DNA of 14,373 nucleotides from an uncultured Actinomycetes bacterium (GCA_903941145.1 CAJANQ010000046.1:1-14373), one strand, 5' to 3'. Shown: positions 1 to 7,477, counted from the first letter of the stretch. Numbers and translations are program-made. Notes: generated by a model from the sequence alone, not told the origin.

Positions 1-455
1 GCGATCTCCAGGATCTTCTGGTAGCAGGCGATGCCCTTCTTGGGCTCCTGGAACGCCAGCGGCTGGCAGGCTGCAAGCTGCTCGCGGACGCCGCCGGCGT
101 CGCCGGTGAGACCACCGCCGCCTCGCTGGCCGGAACCGCGTGCCAGTGCGATGCCGGCCACCAGCGCCAGTGCGAGCACGCCACCGACCACTGCCGCGGT
201 CCGCCCCCGGGAACGTCGGGGCGCGGGCACCGCGACCGGGGCGGCGGCGTCCTCGCCCCGCAGCGCGGCGGCGGCCCGGGCGGTGTACTCGGCCCTGAGC
301 GACTCGAAGTCCTCGTCCGACAGGTCGCCGGCCGTGTGCTCGCGCTCGAGGTCCTCGAGCGAACGGAGCAGATGGTCCTGGCGGTCCTCTGCAGAGCCGG
401 CCTCGAAGCTGTCGTCGTCGAGGTCGTCGGCACCCTCCGGACGGTGGTCGCTCAC
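1..455 (-). CDS. ccmI: CcmI-like cytochrome c biogenesis protein, C-terminus cut by the window edge
   Basis: The first 151 codons are visible. A GTG start at 455-453 overlaps the ccmH stop by 4 bp (GTGA). Residues 1-26 are acidic. Residues 28-66 form a charged helix (HLLRSLEDLEREHTAGDLSD, then more charged residues) of the kind seen at the N-terminus of CcmI/CycH-like proteins. A single membrane segment lies at about 86-105. The last visible stretch (about 122-151, including CYQKILEIA) reads like the start of a TPR repeat. In System I, CcmI binds the apocytochrome through TPRs and presents it to the CcmF/CcmH heme ligation complex. It is the last visible gene of the ccm operon, in the place where the CcmI domain occurs in the canonical order. 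The family call rests on position, topology and the charged N-terminal helix; a general TPR membrane protein is the alternative. Confidence 0.72.
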   Translation of the reverse strand, partial: MSDHRPEGADDLDDDSFEAGSAEDRQDHLLRSLEDLEREHTAGDLSDEDFESLRAEYTARAAAALRGEDAAAPVAVPAPRRSRGRTAAVVGGVLALALVAGIALARGSGQRGGGGLTGDAGGVREQLAACQPLAFQEPKKGIACYQKILEI

Positions 456-985
456 GACGAGCCCCCGCCACCGTCCCGCCGGTCGGCGAGCGCCTGGGCG
501 ACCAGCGCCTCGTCGTCGTCGCTCGGGGTCAGGTCGGCGCGCTCGCCGCGCCAGCGGCGGAAGGTCGCCGCCAGGACCAGCACGGCACCGGCGAAGGCCA
601 GCACCGGGACGATCCAGACCAGCGCACCCACGCCGGTGGACGGCGGGGTCTCGAGCACCTGTCGGCCGTAGCGCTGGGCGAAGTAGTTCAGAATCTCGTC
701 GTCGGTGCGGCCCCGGCGCATCTGGCGGTCGATCTCCTGGCGGAACTTCACGGCCAGCGGAGCCTGCGAGGCACCCACGGACTCCCCCACGCACTGCAGG
801 CACTTGAGCTGGGTCGCCAGCGCGAACGCCCGCTGGTCGCTCACGCCCTTGGTCGGGGCCGGCCGGGCTGCCACGACCAGCACCACGACGACGACCGCGA
901 GCATGGTCGCCCACCACCACCACTTCTGGCGGACCGGGCGACGGGGCGGAGGGGCCGTACGGACGGGGGCCTCGGGCGCAGTCAC
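452..985 (-). CDS. ccmH: Cytochrome c-type biogenesis protein CcmH (CxxC thiol oxidoreductase)
   Basis: 177 aa. The GTG start at 985-983 overlaps the ccmG stop by 4 bp. An upstream extension of this frame is open but only covers ccmG, so it is not coding. An N-terminal membrane segment spans about 22-40, preceded by a basic proline-rich tail and four tryptophans. The redox motif is LKCLQC, with C62 and C65. The following helical region (DRQMRRGRTDDEILNYFAQR) and the tail (YGRQVLETPP) are typical of the CcmH/CycL/NrfF family. A second membrane segment lies at about 119-141, then a charged cytoplasmic tail. CcmH reduces the apocytochrome CxxCH thiols together with CcmG and works with CcmF in heme ligation. 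The usual motif is LRCxxC followed by Q; here it is K-C-L-Q-C-V, a mild departure. The long acidic C-terminal tail is also atypical of short CcmH proteins. Confidence 0.92.
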   Translation of the reverse strand: MTAPEAPVRTAPPPRRPVRQKWWWWATMLAVVVVVLVVAARPAPTKGVSDQRAFALATQLKCLQCVGESVGASQAPLAVKFRQEIDRQMRRGRTDDEILNYFAQRYGRQVLETPPSTGVGALVWIVPVLAFAGAVLVLAATFRRWRGERADLTPSDDDEALVAQALADRRDGGGGSS

Positions 986-1500
986 GACTCGGCGTCCACG
1001 ATCTGCTGGACCTCGGCCGCGGAGATGCCGCCGACGAGCTTCTGGCTGACCTTGCCCTCGGGGTTGATCAGGTAGGACTCGGGGAGCTTCACCACGGCGT
1101 AGTCGAGGGTCGACTGCTCGGTGCCGTCGACCACGACCGGCCAGTCGCCGCCCTCCTTGGCGAAGAACTCCTTGACCTTGGCCGCCGGGTCGTCGAACGC
1201 CACGCTGACGACCTGTACCGGGGTCCCGGGGACCTGCGACAGCTTCACGAGCTCCGGGTGCTCGGCCACGCACGGCGGGCACCACGTGGCGAAGAAGTTC
1301 AGGAGCACCCACTTGCCGCGGTACTTGTCGAGGTCGACCGAAGCACCGTCCGCCGTGGTGCCCTGCAGGGCCGGAGCGAGCTTGCCCACGACCGTGCCCG
1401 ACGTGTCGGCCTCCTTGCCCCGCGGCGCAGTGGCGAACAGCACGATGAGCGCCACCATGGCGACGCCCACGATCCCGGCGATCAGCGGTGCCTTCTTCAT
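982..1500 (-). CDS. ccmG: Thioredoxin-fold thiol:disulfide interchange protein CcmG/DsbE
   Basis: 172 aa. The ATG start at 1500-1498 overlaps the ccmF stop as ATGA, with a GAGGTGG Shine-Dalgarno 7 nt upstream (1508-1514). An N-terminal membrane anchor spans about 5-25. The thioredoxin fold follows from about residue 38: NFFATWCPPC, with the active-site WCPPC at 73-77, and a cis-proline loop near the C-terminus (KLPESYLINPEG). CcmG is the periplasm-side, membrane-tethered reductant that keeps apocytochrome or CcmH cysteines reduced before heme attachment. The position between ccmF and ccmH is the canonical one. The length matches the family (about 170-190 aa). A general TlpA/ResA-like thioredoxin is the alternative from sequence alone, but the operon position favours CcmG. 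Confidence 0.95.
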   Translation of the reverse strand: MKKAPLIAGIVGVAMVALIVLFATAPRGKEADTSGTVVGKLAPALQGTTADGASVDLDKYRGKWVLLNFFATWCPPCVAEHPELVKLSQVPGTPVQVVSVAFDDPAAKVKEFFAKEGGDWPVVVDGTEQSTLDYAVVKLPESYLINPEGKVSQKLVGGISAAEVQQIVDAES

Positions 1501-3503
1501 GCGGGGACCACCTCACCGTCGGGCTCGTCCGACCCGTCGGAGGGCGGACCGTCGCCCTCGACCTCGGGCGCAGCCGGTGCCGACACCGGGTCGAGCGGGT
1601 TGCGACGCCGTCCCGGGAACAGTGCCAGCACTGTGCCGACCACCATGATCGTGCCGCCCACCCACAGCCACACCACGAGCGGCTGGACGATCACCCGCAG
1701 CCCGACGGCCGGGTTGGAGGTGCCGGGCGCCCGGGTGAGGGCCAGGTAGACGTCCTCGCGCGGGCCGACCTTGACCGACGGCGTGCCGATGGTCTGGCCG
1801 GTGAGCCGGTACTTGTTGAGACTGGGCTCGAAGACCTTCTTGCCGTCGACCAGGAACCTGGCCCGCAGCTCGACGCGGTTGGACTTCTCGACCGAGCGCG
1901 AGTCCAGGTACTTGACCGTGTGGCCGGCGATGACGGCGGTGGCGCCCGGCTTCAGGTCGAACTCTGCGGTGCGGATGAACGACTGCGACGCGGCCAGCGC
2001 GACGGCGATCATGATCGTGCCGATGTGCACCACCATGCCGCCGTTGGCCCGGCCGACCAGGCCGCGCACGCCCTGGCGCCGGGTGGCCAGGACCAGCTGG
2101 CGGAGCGCCGAGCCGGCCGCGAACCCGCCCAGGCCGAACGCAATGAGCGGGGCCACCCCGTCGGCACCGGCGACGGCGCCCAGCACGACCGCAGCGACAC
2201 CGGCCCACGCTGGCCACCACAGGCGGTCGCGCAGCAGCTCGCCCGAGGCCTTGCGCCACGGAAGGACCGGGGCGATGGCCATGAGCGTCAGGAGCGCGAA
2301 CCCGATCGGCACGGTCATCCGGTTGAAGTAGGGCACGCCCACGGTGAGCCGGTCGCCGTTGAGCGCCTCGACCACCAGCGGGAACACGGTGCCGAGCAGC
2401 ACCACGAACGCAAAGACGGCGAACAGCACGTTGTTGGCCAGGAACGCCCCCTCGCGCGAGAGCGGCGAGTCGATGCGTCCCGGCGCCCGGAGCTGCTCGC
2501 CGCGCCAGCCGATGAGACCGACCGACACCAGGACGACCACCGCGAAGAAGCCCAGCAGGATCGGACCGACCGAGCCGCCCGAGAAGGCGTGCACCGACTC
2601 GACGACGCCCGACCGGGTGAGGAACGTGCCCAGGATCGTGAGCGAGAACGTGGCGCACAGCAGCGAGAGGTTCCAGACCCGCAGCAGGCCCCGGCGCTCC
2701 TGGACCATGACCGAGTGCAGGTACGCGGTGCCCGTGAGCCATGGCAGGAACGACGCGTTCTCGACGGGGTCCCACTTCCAGTAGCCGCCCCAGCCCAGGA
2801 CCTCGTAGCTCCACCAGGAGCCGAGGATGATGCCGGCGGTCAGGAAGCCCCACGCAAAGAGCGTCCAGCGCCGGGTCTCGACCAGCCACCCCTCACCCAC
2901 GCGGCCGGTGGCGAGCGCGGCGATCGCGAAGGCGAACGGCACGGTGAACCCGACGTAGCCCAGGTAGAGCATCGGCGGGTGGAACGCCATGAGGATGTGG
3001 TTCTGCAGGAGCGGGTTGGGGCCCGGGCCGTCGTAGCCGGGCGGCGGGATGTTCCCCTGGAAGGGGTTGGCCGCGGTGAGCATGAGCCCGAAGAAGAACA
3101 GGCAGACCACGAACATCACGACCATGGCCCAGCCGACCAGCGGGTCCTCGAGCCGCTTCCGGAACTTGGTGGCCACGGCCACCGTGTAGCCCGCCAGGAT
3201 GAGGCCCCACAGCAGGATCGACCCCTCGAGCGCCGACCACATCGTGGCGACGTTGAACAGCGGCGGCGTGGTCGACGAGCCGTGGTCGGCCACGTACTTG
3301 AGCGTCCAGTCCCGGGTGATCAGGCCCCGCTGCATGGCGACCACCGCCAGGACGGCGCCAAAGAGCACCACACCCGCGTAGGGCCTCGACAGACGGACCA
3401 GCTCCTTGCGGTTCGACCGGAGCCCGGCGAGTACTGCACAGATCCCGACGAACGCGCCGCCGAACCCGAGGACCAGGCCGCCCAGGCCGAGCGCGCGGTT
3501 CAC
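1497..3503 (-). CDS. ccmF: Heme lyase subunit CcmF (cytochrome c heme ligation)
   Basis: 668 aa, the usual size for CcmF (about 640-670). The GTG start at 3503-3501 overlaps the ccmE stop by 4 bp. The protein is polytopic with many hydrophobic segments. The heme-handling WWD domain is clear at 238-255 (WGGYWKWDPVENASFLPW). Upstream, 163-185 contains NPLLQNHILMAFHPPMLYLG, with H169 and H175 among the conserved CcmF histidines. A large exported loop sits before the last membrane segment, around residues 500-620. A short cytoplasmic tail rich in P, E, D and G ends the protein. CcmF takes heme from holo-CcmE and, with CcmH/CcmI, attaches it to the CxxCH cysteines of the exported apocytochrome. 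It is the largest gene of the operon. Confidence 0.97.
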   Translation of the reverse strand: MNRALGLGGLVLGFGGAFVGICAVLAGLRSNRKELVRLSRPYAGVVLFGAVLAVVAMQRGLITRDWTLKYVADHGSSTTPPLFNVATMWSALEGSILLWGLILAGYTVAVATKFRKRLEDPLVGWAMVVMFVVCLFFFGLMLTAANPFQGNIPPPGYDGPGPNPLLQNHILMAFHPPMLYLGYVGFTVPFAFAIAALATGRVGEGWLVETRRWTLFAWGFLTAGIILGSWWSYEVLGWGGYWKWDPVENASFLPWLTGTAYLHSVMVQERRGLLRVWNLSLLCATFSLTILGTFLTRSGVVESVHAFSGGSVGPILLGFFAVVVLVSVGLIGWRGEQLRAPGRIDSPLSREGAFLANNVLFAVFAFVVLLGTVFPLVVEALNGDRLTVGVPYFNRMTVPIGFALLTLMAIAPVLPWRKASGELLRDRLWWPAWAGVAAVVLGAVAGADGVAPLIAFGLGGFAAGSALRQLVLATRRQGVRGLVGRANGGMVVHIGTIMIAVALAASQSFIRTAEFDLKPGATAVIAGHTVKYLDSRSVEKSNRVELRARFLVDGKKVFEPSLNKYRLTGQTIGTPSVKVGPREDVYLALTRAPGTSNPAVGLRVIVQPLVVWLWVGGTIMVVGTVLALFPGRRRNPLDPVSAPAAPEVEGDGPPSDGSDEPDGEVVPA

Positions 3504-4054
3504 CCGGTGGCCCGCTGCTTCGCGTCCTGGTCCGCCTCGCGCACCCTGTCCTCGTTCTTCTCGTCGTAGGTGCTGTCGTGGCGGACCATGATCTCGTCGC
3601 TCTCGAACTTCTTGCCGTTGGCGGCGAAGGCACCCTCGAGGACCACAGGGATCTTGGGCCCGAACATCTCCGGCGGGTCACCGACGTGGTGCACCGGCAC
3701 CTGCGCGTCCTTGTACTTGATGACAAAGTCGACGCCGTCGCTGGTCGTCGTCACCGAGCCGGCCACGACGTTGCCCTGCATTCGGAACCGCGTCGTGTCG
3801 AGCGTCGACGTCTGCGCCACCGCCTCGTCGACGTTGTAGAAGAACGTCGACGCGCTCTGGAGGCCGTTGAACAGGACGAACGCCAGCGCGACCACGACGA
3901 CGCCGACGCCGGCGACCGCGATCCACTTCTTGCCACTCCCCTTGGACGACGAAGTGGCCGCCGCCGTACGCGGCGTCAGGTCGAAGTGCTCGGGCGTCTC
4001 GGCGTCCGACGACTCGGGGTCGTCGTGCGGGCCGGTCAGGGGTGCGTCACTCAC
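3500..4054 (-). CDS. ccmE: Heme chaperone CcmE
   Basis: 184 aa from the GTG at 4054-4052. This start is preferred over the in-frame GTG at 4060 because a GGGAG at 4067-4063 sits 8 nt upstream of the former and only 2 nt from the latter. It overlaps the ccmD stop by 8 bp. An acidic cytoplasmic N-tail (about 1-40) is followed by a single membrane segment (about 44-64) and an exported OB-fold beta domain. The heme-binding motif is RHDSTY: H159 is the covalent heme ligand and Y163 the axial ligand in the HxxxY pattern known from E. coli. Some actinobacterial and archaeal CcmE proteins use Cys in place of this His; this one keeps His. CcmE receives heme from CcmC and hands it to CcmF. The C-terminal tail is strongly charged. 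Confidence 0.95.
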   Translation of the reverse strand: MSDAPLTGPHDDPESSDAETPEHFDLTPRTAAATSSSKGSGKKWIAVAGVGVVVVALAFVLFNGLQSASTFFYNVDEAVAQTSTLDTTRFRMQGNVVAGSVTTTSDGVDFVIKYKDAQVPVHHVGDPPEMFGPKIPVVLEGAFAANGKKFESDEIMVRHDSTYDEKNEDRVREADQDAKQRATG

Positions 4055-4205
4055 GGCCACGGCTCCCAGCGGTCATCCAGCGGCGCTCCTCGGGCGCGAC
4101 CTCACGGCTGAGCCGGCGGCCACGGGCCAGGACCCACAGGGCGTACCCGGCGACCACGGCGAACGTGACCACCCAGGCGGCGACGATGTATCCGGTCGAG
4201 CTCAC
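4047..4205 (-). CDS. ccmD: Small membrane protein CcmD
   Basis: 52 aa. The GTG start at 4205-4203 overlaps the ccmC stop by 4 bp, and the stop overlaps the ccmE start. A longer open frame upstream only shadows ccmC. The protein has one membrane segment at about 6-26 (YIVAAWVVTFAVVAGYALWV), followed by a very basic helix (ARGRRLSREVAPEERRW), which is the whole CcmD pattern. CcmD stabilises the CcmC-heme-CcmE complex and is needed to release holo-CcmE from CcmABC. Primary sequence conservation in this family is weak, so the assignment rests on size, topology, the basic tail and its exact position between ccmC and ccmE. It is short enough to be missed by automated annotation. Confidence 0.85.
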   Translation of the reverse strand: MSSTGYIVAAWVVTFAVVAGYALWVLARGRRLSREVAPEERRWMTAGSRGRE

Positions 4206-4972
4206 TGTCCAGCCTCCTGACGGCGTTCGGCGATGGCACCCTCGAGACCCGACTCCGCCGCCCGCTCGGCCAGGAAGGCCACGCGGAACCGGTGGATCAG
4301 CAGCCAGGCGAACAGCAGCAGGAACACCCCCAGCCCCAGGTAGGCGGCGAAGGCCTGCGTGCCCTGGATCTCGGGCTTGAGGGTCCCGAAGATCGTGCGC
4401 TCCTGGTGCAGGCCGCGCCACCAGTCGACCGCCTTGTGGACGATCGGGATGTTGACGACGGCGAGCAGGCCCACGACGGCGCAGCGGGTGGCACGGGTGC
4501 GGGGCGAGGCCGGGACGGCGCGCACGGCCAGGTAGCCGATGTACGTCAGGAACAGCACGGCGGTGGTGGTGAGCCGTGGCTCCCAGCGCCAGAAGACGCC
4601 CCACGTGATCTTCCCCCACAGCATCCCGTTGAGGATCGTCAGGCCGAAGAACACCACGCCGATCTCGGCCGACGACGCCGCCAGCAGGTCCCAGAACTCG
4701 GTCCGCTTCCAGAGGTACATGGCCGAGCCGACGGCCGTGACGATGAACGCCAGGTAGGCCACCGAGACGGTCGGGACGTGCATGTAGAGGATGCGGATCG
4801 TCTCGCCCAGCTCTTTGTCGGGCGGGCTCACGAACACGCCGAACACCACCAGCAGGGCGATGCCGACGAGCGTGGCCGCACCCAGCACCCGGGTGGCGGT
4901 CGACGCGGTGGACGTGGGCGCGGGCGTTCCCGCACCGCTCGTCGTACCGGTCGCCGAAGCGCTCGTGGTCAT
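4202..4972 (-). CDS. ccmC: Heme exporter/loader CcmC (WWD-domain membrane protein)
   Basis: 256 aa. The ATG at 4972-4970 overlaps the ccmB stop as ATGA; a GGAGG (4981-4977) lies 4 nt upstream. About 25 residues of Ser/Thr/Ala-rich N-tail precede six predicted membrane segments, as in the family. The heme-contact WWD region is at 119-135 (WGKITWGVFWRWEPRLT), with Glu where the E. coli protein has Asp. The two flanking histidines that act as axial heme ligands are H65 (YMHVP) and H179 (IPIVHKAVDWW). CcmC attaches heme covalently to CcmE with the help of CcmD. The gene lies between ccmB and ccmD in the canonical order. Paralogous CcsA/ResC proteins also carry WWD domains, but length, motifs and operon position support CcmC. 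Confidence 0.96.
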   Translation of the reverse strand: MTTSASATGTTSGAGTPAPTSTASTATRVLGAATLVGIALLVVFGVFVSPPDKELGETIRILYMHVPTVSVAYLAFIVTAVGSAMYLWKRTEFWDLLAASSAEIGVVFFGLTILNGMLWGKITWGVFWRWEPRLTTTAVLFLTYIGYLAVRAVPASPRTRATRCAVVGLLAVVNIPIVHKAVDWWRGLHQERTIFGTLKPEIQGTQAFAAYLGLGVFLLLFAWLLIHRFRVAFLAERAAESGLEGAIAERRQEAGQ

Positions 4973-5676
4973 GCATCCTCCAGGAGGGGGCGGAACATCA
5001 GTGTCCCCAGTGTCAGGTACACGAGGGCGAATATGCCAAGCAGCCCCACCCAGGGCCAGCCGGGACCAGCATCGCGCCCCAGCGCCACCTCCACGCCGCG
5101 GGTGCCGCCGATCAGCACCGGGGCGAGCAGCGGGAGCAGCAGGAGCGGCAGGAGCGTGTCACGGCCGCGCATCCGGGCGGTGAGCCCGCCATAGGCGCCA
5201 CCGGCGGCGGCGATGCCCACGGTGGCAGTGCCGACCACGGCGGCGAGCAGGACCGGGCCGCTGATGTCGGTGCCGTAGAAGACGACCACCGCCAGGGCCA
5301 GCACCAGGTCGAGGACCAGCAGCTCGACCAGGAGCGCGCCCACCTTGCCCAGGTAGATCCCGGCCGGCGAGAGCCCGGAGAGCCGCAGGCCGTCGAGCAC
5401 GCCGTCCTCGGCCTCGACGCCGAACGAGCGGCCGACGGCGAGCACCGAGCTGAAGAGCACGACCATCCAGTAGAGGCCCGGGGTGGCGGCACCGAGCACA
5501 CGCCGGTCGGGGTCGAGCGCAAAGGCGAACAGCAGCACGACCAGCAGCGCGAAGGGCAGGACCTGGCTGATGCCGACCCGGGACCGCAGCTCGAGGCGCA
5601 GGTCCTTGGCCGCGACCAGCCGGGCGTCGGACAGCACGGTCCTGAGTGTGCCGGGAGCGGTCACGGCCTCAGCCAT
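4969..5676 (-). CDS. ccmB: Heme exporter ABC-type permease CcmB
   Basis: 235 aa from the ATG at 5676-5674, with GGAGG 6 nt upstream; the start lies 8 bp inside the end of ccmA. A longer open frame upstream shadows ccmA. The N-terminus has the charged KDLRLELRSR stretch (24-33) that precedes the first membrane segment in CcmB. Six hydrophobic segments follow, at about 38-54, 65-82, 112-133, 141-168, 173-190 and 208-227. The cytoplasmic loop VEAEDGVLDGLRLSGLSP (87-104) matches the family's acidic coupling-loop region. CcmB is the permease that works with the ATPase CcmA and with CcmC/CcmD. Its energy is used to release heme-loaded CcmE rather than clearly to export heme. Confidence 0.93.
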   Translation of the reverse strand: MAEAVTAPGTLRTVLSDARLVAAKDLRLELRSRVGISQVLPFALLVVLLFAFALDPDRRVLGAATPGLYWMVVLFSSVLAVGRSFGVEAEDGVLDGLRLSGLSPAGIYLGKVGALLVELLVLDLVLALAVVVFYGTDISGPVLLAAVVGTATVGIAAAGGAYGGLTARMRGRDTLLPLLLLPLLAPVLIGGTRGVEVALGRDAGPGWPWVGLLGIFALVYLTLGTLMFRPLLEDA

Positions 5677-6334
5677 CGTGACCCTCCCCCACCTCGTCGT
5701 CCTGGACGGCGCCGCCGGCAATGACGACGGTGCGCCGGGCGACCGCCTCGGCCCGGTCGAGCTCGTGCGAGGCGAACAGCACGGTCGCCCCGACCGACGC
5801 CGCCTCGGCCATGAGCCCGTCCACGACGTCTCGCCCCGCGGCGTCCAGACCGGCGTGCGGCTCGTCGAGCAGCCACAGCTCGGGACGCCGGGCCAGCACC
5901 GCAGCGAGCGACACCCTCCGACGCTGTCCCGCCGAGAGGGCGCGCACCGGCAGGTCGTACAGGCGGGTCGCCACCTCGAGCCGCTCGAGCGCCGCCCGGC
6001 CGTCGGCCCTGGTCGCCCCCGCCGCCTGCGACCAGAAGTCCACGTTCTCGGTGACCGACAGGTCGTCGTCCAGGTGGGTGGCATGGCCCAGCAGGCCGAC
6101 GCGGCGGCGCACGGCACCCCGGTCGGCGACCAGGTCGCAGCCCAGCACCGTTGCCGTGCCCGAGACCACGGGCACGAGCCCGGCGCACGCCCGCAGGAGT
6201 GTGGTCTTGCCGGCACCGTTGGGGCCGCGGAGCAGGACCACCTCGCCGGCGTCGACGTCGAGGTCCACCCCGGCGAGCGCAGGGAACCGGCCGATCAGCG
6301 CCACGGCCTGCTGGAGATGGACGACGGGCGCCAT
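5669..6334 (-). CDS. ccmA: Heme exporter ABC-type ATP-binding protein CcmA
   Basis: 221 aa, usual CcmA length. It begins at the ATG at 6334-6332 and is the first gene of the ccm operon. A single nucleotide-binding domain is complete: Walker A GPNGAGKTT at 37-45, ABC signature LSAGQRRR at 133-140, Walker B LWLLDEP at 153-159, D-loop AGLD at 161-164 and switch H190. The Q-loop position carries His (LLGHAT, H84), as expected for CcmA-type ATPases. It energises the CcmABCD complex that releases holo-CcmE. No strong Shine-Dalgarno is seen at the start. The promoter should lie in the 207-bp gap shared with the divergent sortase gene. Without context it could be any small ABC ATPase; the following ccmB-C-D-E-F-G-H settles the identity. 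Confidence 0.96.
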   Translation of the reverse strand: MAPVVHLQQAVALIGRFPALAGVDLDVDAGEVVLLRGPNGAGKTTLLRACAGLVPVVSGTATVLGCDLVADRGAVRRRVGLLGHATHLDDDLSVTENVDFWSQAAGATRADGRAALERLEVATRLYDLPVRALSAGQRRRVSLAAVLARRPELWLLDEPHAGLDAAGRDVVDGLMAEAASVGATVLFASHELDRAEAVARRTVVIAGGAVQDDEVGEGHDG

Positions 6335-6541
6335 GTCAGGACCTGGTGCGGGGGTTCGGGGGCAGGCAGGGCACGGGGTTCAGTGGCTCTCGGCGGACGG
6401 CCCGGGGCCGCAGGCCGGCGGGACGGGGGGGCCGACCGACGCCCGCACGCTACCGGCCGCGGGGCCGCCCCGGCCAAGGGGCGCCACAGCGGATCGGTGC
6501 CCCAACGAGGCCAGCGGGACGGTTCCCACTACCGTGACCGG
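6335..6541. promoter_or_regulatory. Divergent intergenic region between the ccm operon and the sortase operon
   Basis: 207 bp separate the two divergent starts, the largest non-coding gap in the window. It is very GC-rich (for example a run of seven G at 6425-6431). For the ccm direction a possible -10 element TAGCGT reads on the minus strand at 6452-6447, with TTGGCC 19 bp further upstream (6477-6472). The spacing is loose and the match modest, and it would imply a leader of about 105 nt. For the sortase direction see the TACCGT entry. No convincing operator palindrome or riboswitch was recognised. Confidence 0.4.
6530..6535 (+). promoter_or_regulatory. Possible -10 element for a leaderless sortase mRNA
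   Basis: TACCGT fits the actinobacterial TAnnnT -10 pattern. It ends 6 nt before the ATG at 6542, so transcription would start at or next to the start codon. No Shine-Dalgarno is visible upstream of this ATG, consistent with a leaderless transcript. No clear -35 was found. Confidence 0.4.
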
Positions 6542-7477
6542 ATGCTCTCGCGGGTCCTCGGCTGGTTGGGCCGTTCCATGGTCGTGGCCGGCCTCTTCAT
6601 CCTGGGGTTCGTGGGCTTCCAGCTCTGGGGAACCGGCCTGCAGACGAGCCGCAGCCAGGACCAGCTGGCGGCCGAGATCTCGACCGACCTGTCCCAGGCC
6701 CCCTCTGGCGGCCGCACCGGCGACGACGCCACCACCGACCCGGAGCTCCTGGCCAAGGACCTGGCCGCGGCTGCGACCGTCCCGGCCGTCGCCACCCCGG
6801 CGCCGTCGTCGGGCCAGCCCGTCGGCATCATCCAGATCCCGAAGATCGACCTGGCCCGGGTGGTCGTGCAGGGCGTGTCCAAGTCCGACCTGAAGAAGGG
6901 GCCCGGCCACTACGGCGGCACGGCCCTGCCCGGGCAGCCCGGCAACTCTGCGATCGCGGGCCACCGCACCACCTACGGCGCGCCGTTCAACCGCATCGAC
7001 GAGCTGGTCCCCGGCGACGAGATCGTCACCACCACGCCGCAGGGACAGTTCACCTACAAGGTGCGGGCCGCACCCGACGGCACAGGCCGCGGCTGGTTCA
7101 CGGTGAAGCCGAGCGGGGTGCTCGTGCTGGCGCCCACGCAGACCAACCAGCTGACCCTCACCGCGTGCCACCCCAAGTACTCGGCCCGGCAGCGGATCGT
7201 GGTCGTCGCCGACCTGGTGACCCCGGTAGCGCCAGCCTCCCCGCCACCGGCCAGGCCGCCCAAGGTCGTGACCGACGAGCCCACCCTGGGGGGCGACTCC
7301 AGCCAGCTCCTGCTGGCCGCTGCGTTCGCATTCGGGGCCGTCGCCGTCGGCATGGCGGCCTGGTTCCTGGGCACGCGGTGGAAGAAGTGGCCGGCGTACC
7401 TGCTGGCCACCCCGTTCGTGCTGGCGCTCGTCTGGTTCTCCTGGACGCACCTCGACCGCTACCTTCCTGCGCTGTGA
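6542..7477 (+). CDS. Class E-like sortase, membrane-anchored
   Basis: 311 aa from the ATG at 6542. An open extension upstream only shadows ccmA on the other strand. An N-terminal membrane anchor spans about 11-30, then a Ser/Ala/Pro-rich linker to about 93. The sortase beta-barrel covers about 94-226. Catalytic residues are visible: H141 in AGHRTTYG, C209 in TLTACHP and R217 in SARQRIVV, in the expected order. Two further membrane segments at about 256-276 and 286-303 follow a Pro-rich linker, an extended C-terminus not found in the simplest sortases. The enzyme would cleave a sorting signal and transfer proteins to the cell envelope. No gene in this window encodes an obvious LPxTG/LAxTG sorting signal, so its substrate is elsewhere. 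The stop overlaps the next gene's GTG by 4 bp. The class E label rests on recalled motif similarity. Confidence 0.9.
   Translation: MLSRVLGWLGRSMVVAGLFILGFVGFQLWGTGLQTSRSQDQLAAEISTDLSQAPSGGRTGDDATTDPELLAKDLAAAATVPAVATPAPSSGQPVGIIQIPKIDLARVVVQGVSKSDLKKGPGHYGGTALPGQPGNSAIAGHRTTYGAPFNRIDELVPGDEIVTTTPQGQFTYKVRAAPDGTGRGWFTVKPSGVLVLAPTQTNQLTLTACHPKYSARQRIVVVADLVTPVAPASPPPARPPKVVTDEPTLGGDSSQLLLAAAFAFGAVAVGMAAWFLGTRWKKWPAYLLATPFVLALVWFSWTHLDRYLPAL

Noticed and set aside
985..1516. Upstream extension of the ccmH frame as one 354-aa protein
   Set aside because: The extension only overlays ccmG in another frame. The GTG at 985 overlapping the ccmG stop gives a normal CcmH with a membrane anchor at the right place.
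1488..3569. A 693-codon open frame on the plus strand opposite ccmF
   Set aside because: Its translation is rich in R, H, D, Q and G with no domain, and it lies antisense to a clear CcmF with WWD motif. It is a high-GC shadow frame.
5483..6541. Upstream extension of the sortase frame
   Set aside because: It is antisense to ccmA and ccmB and has no domain. The sortase N-terminal membrane anchor begins right after the ATG at 6542.
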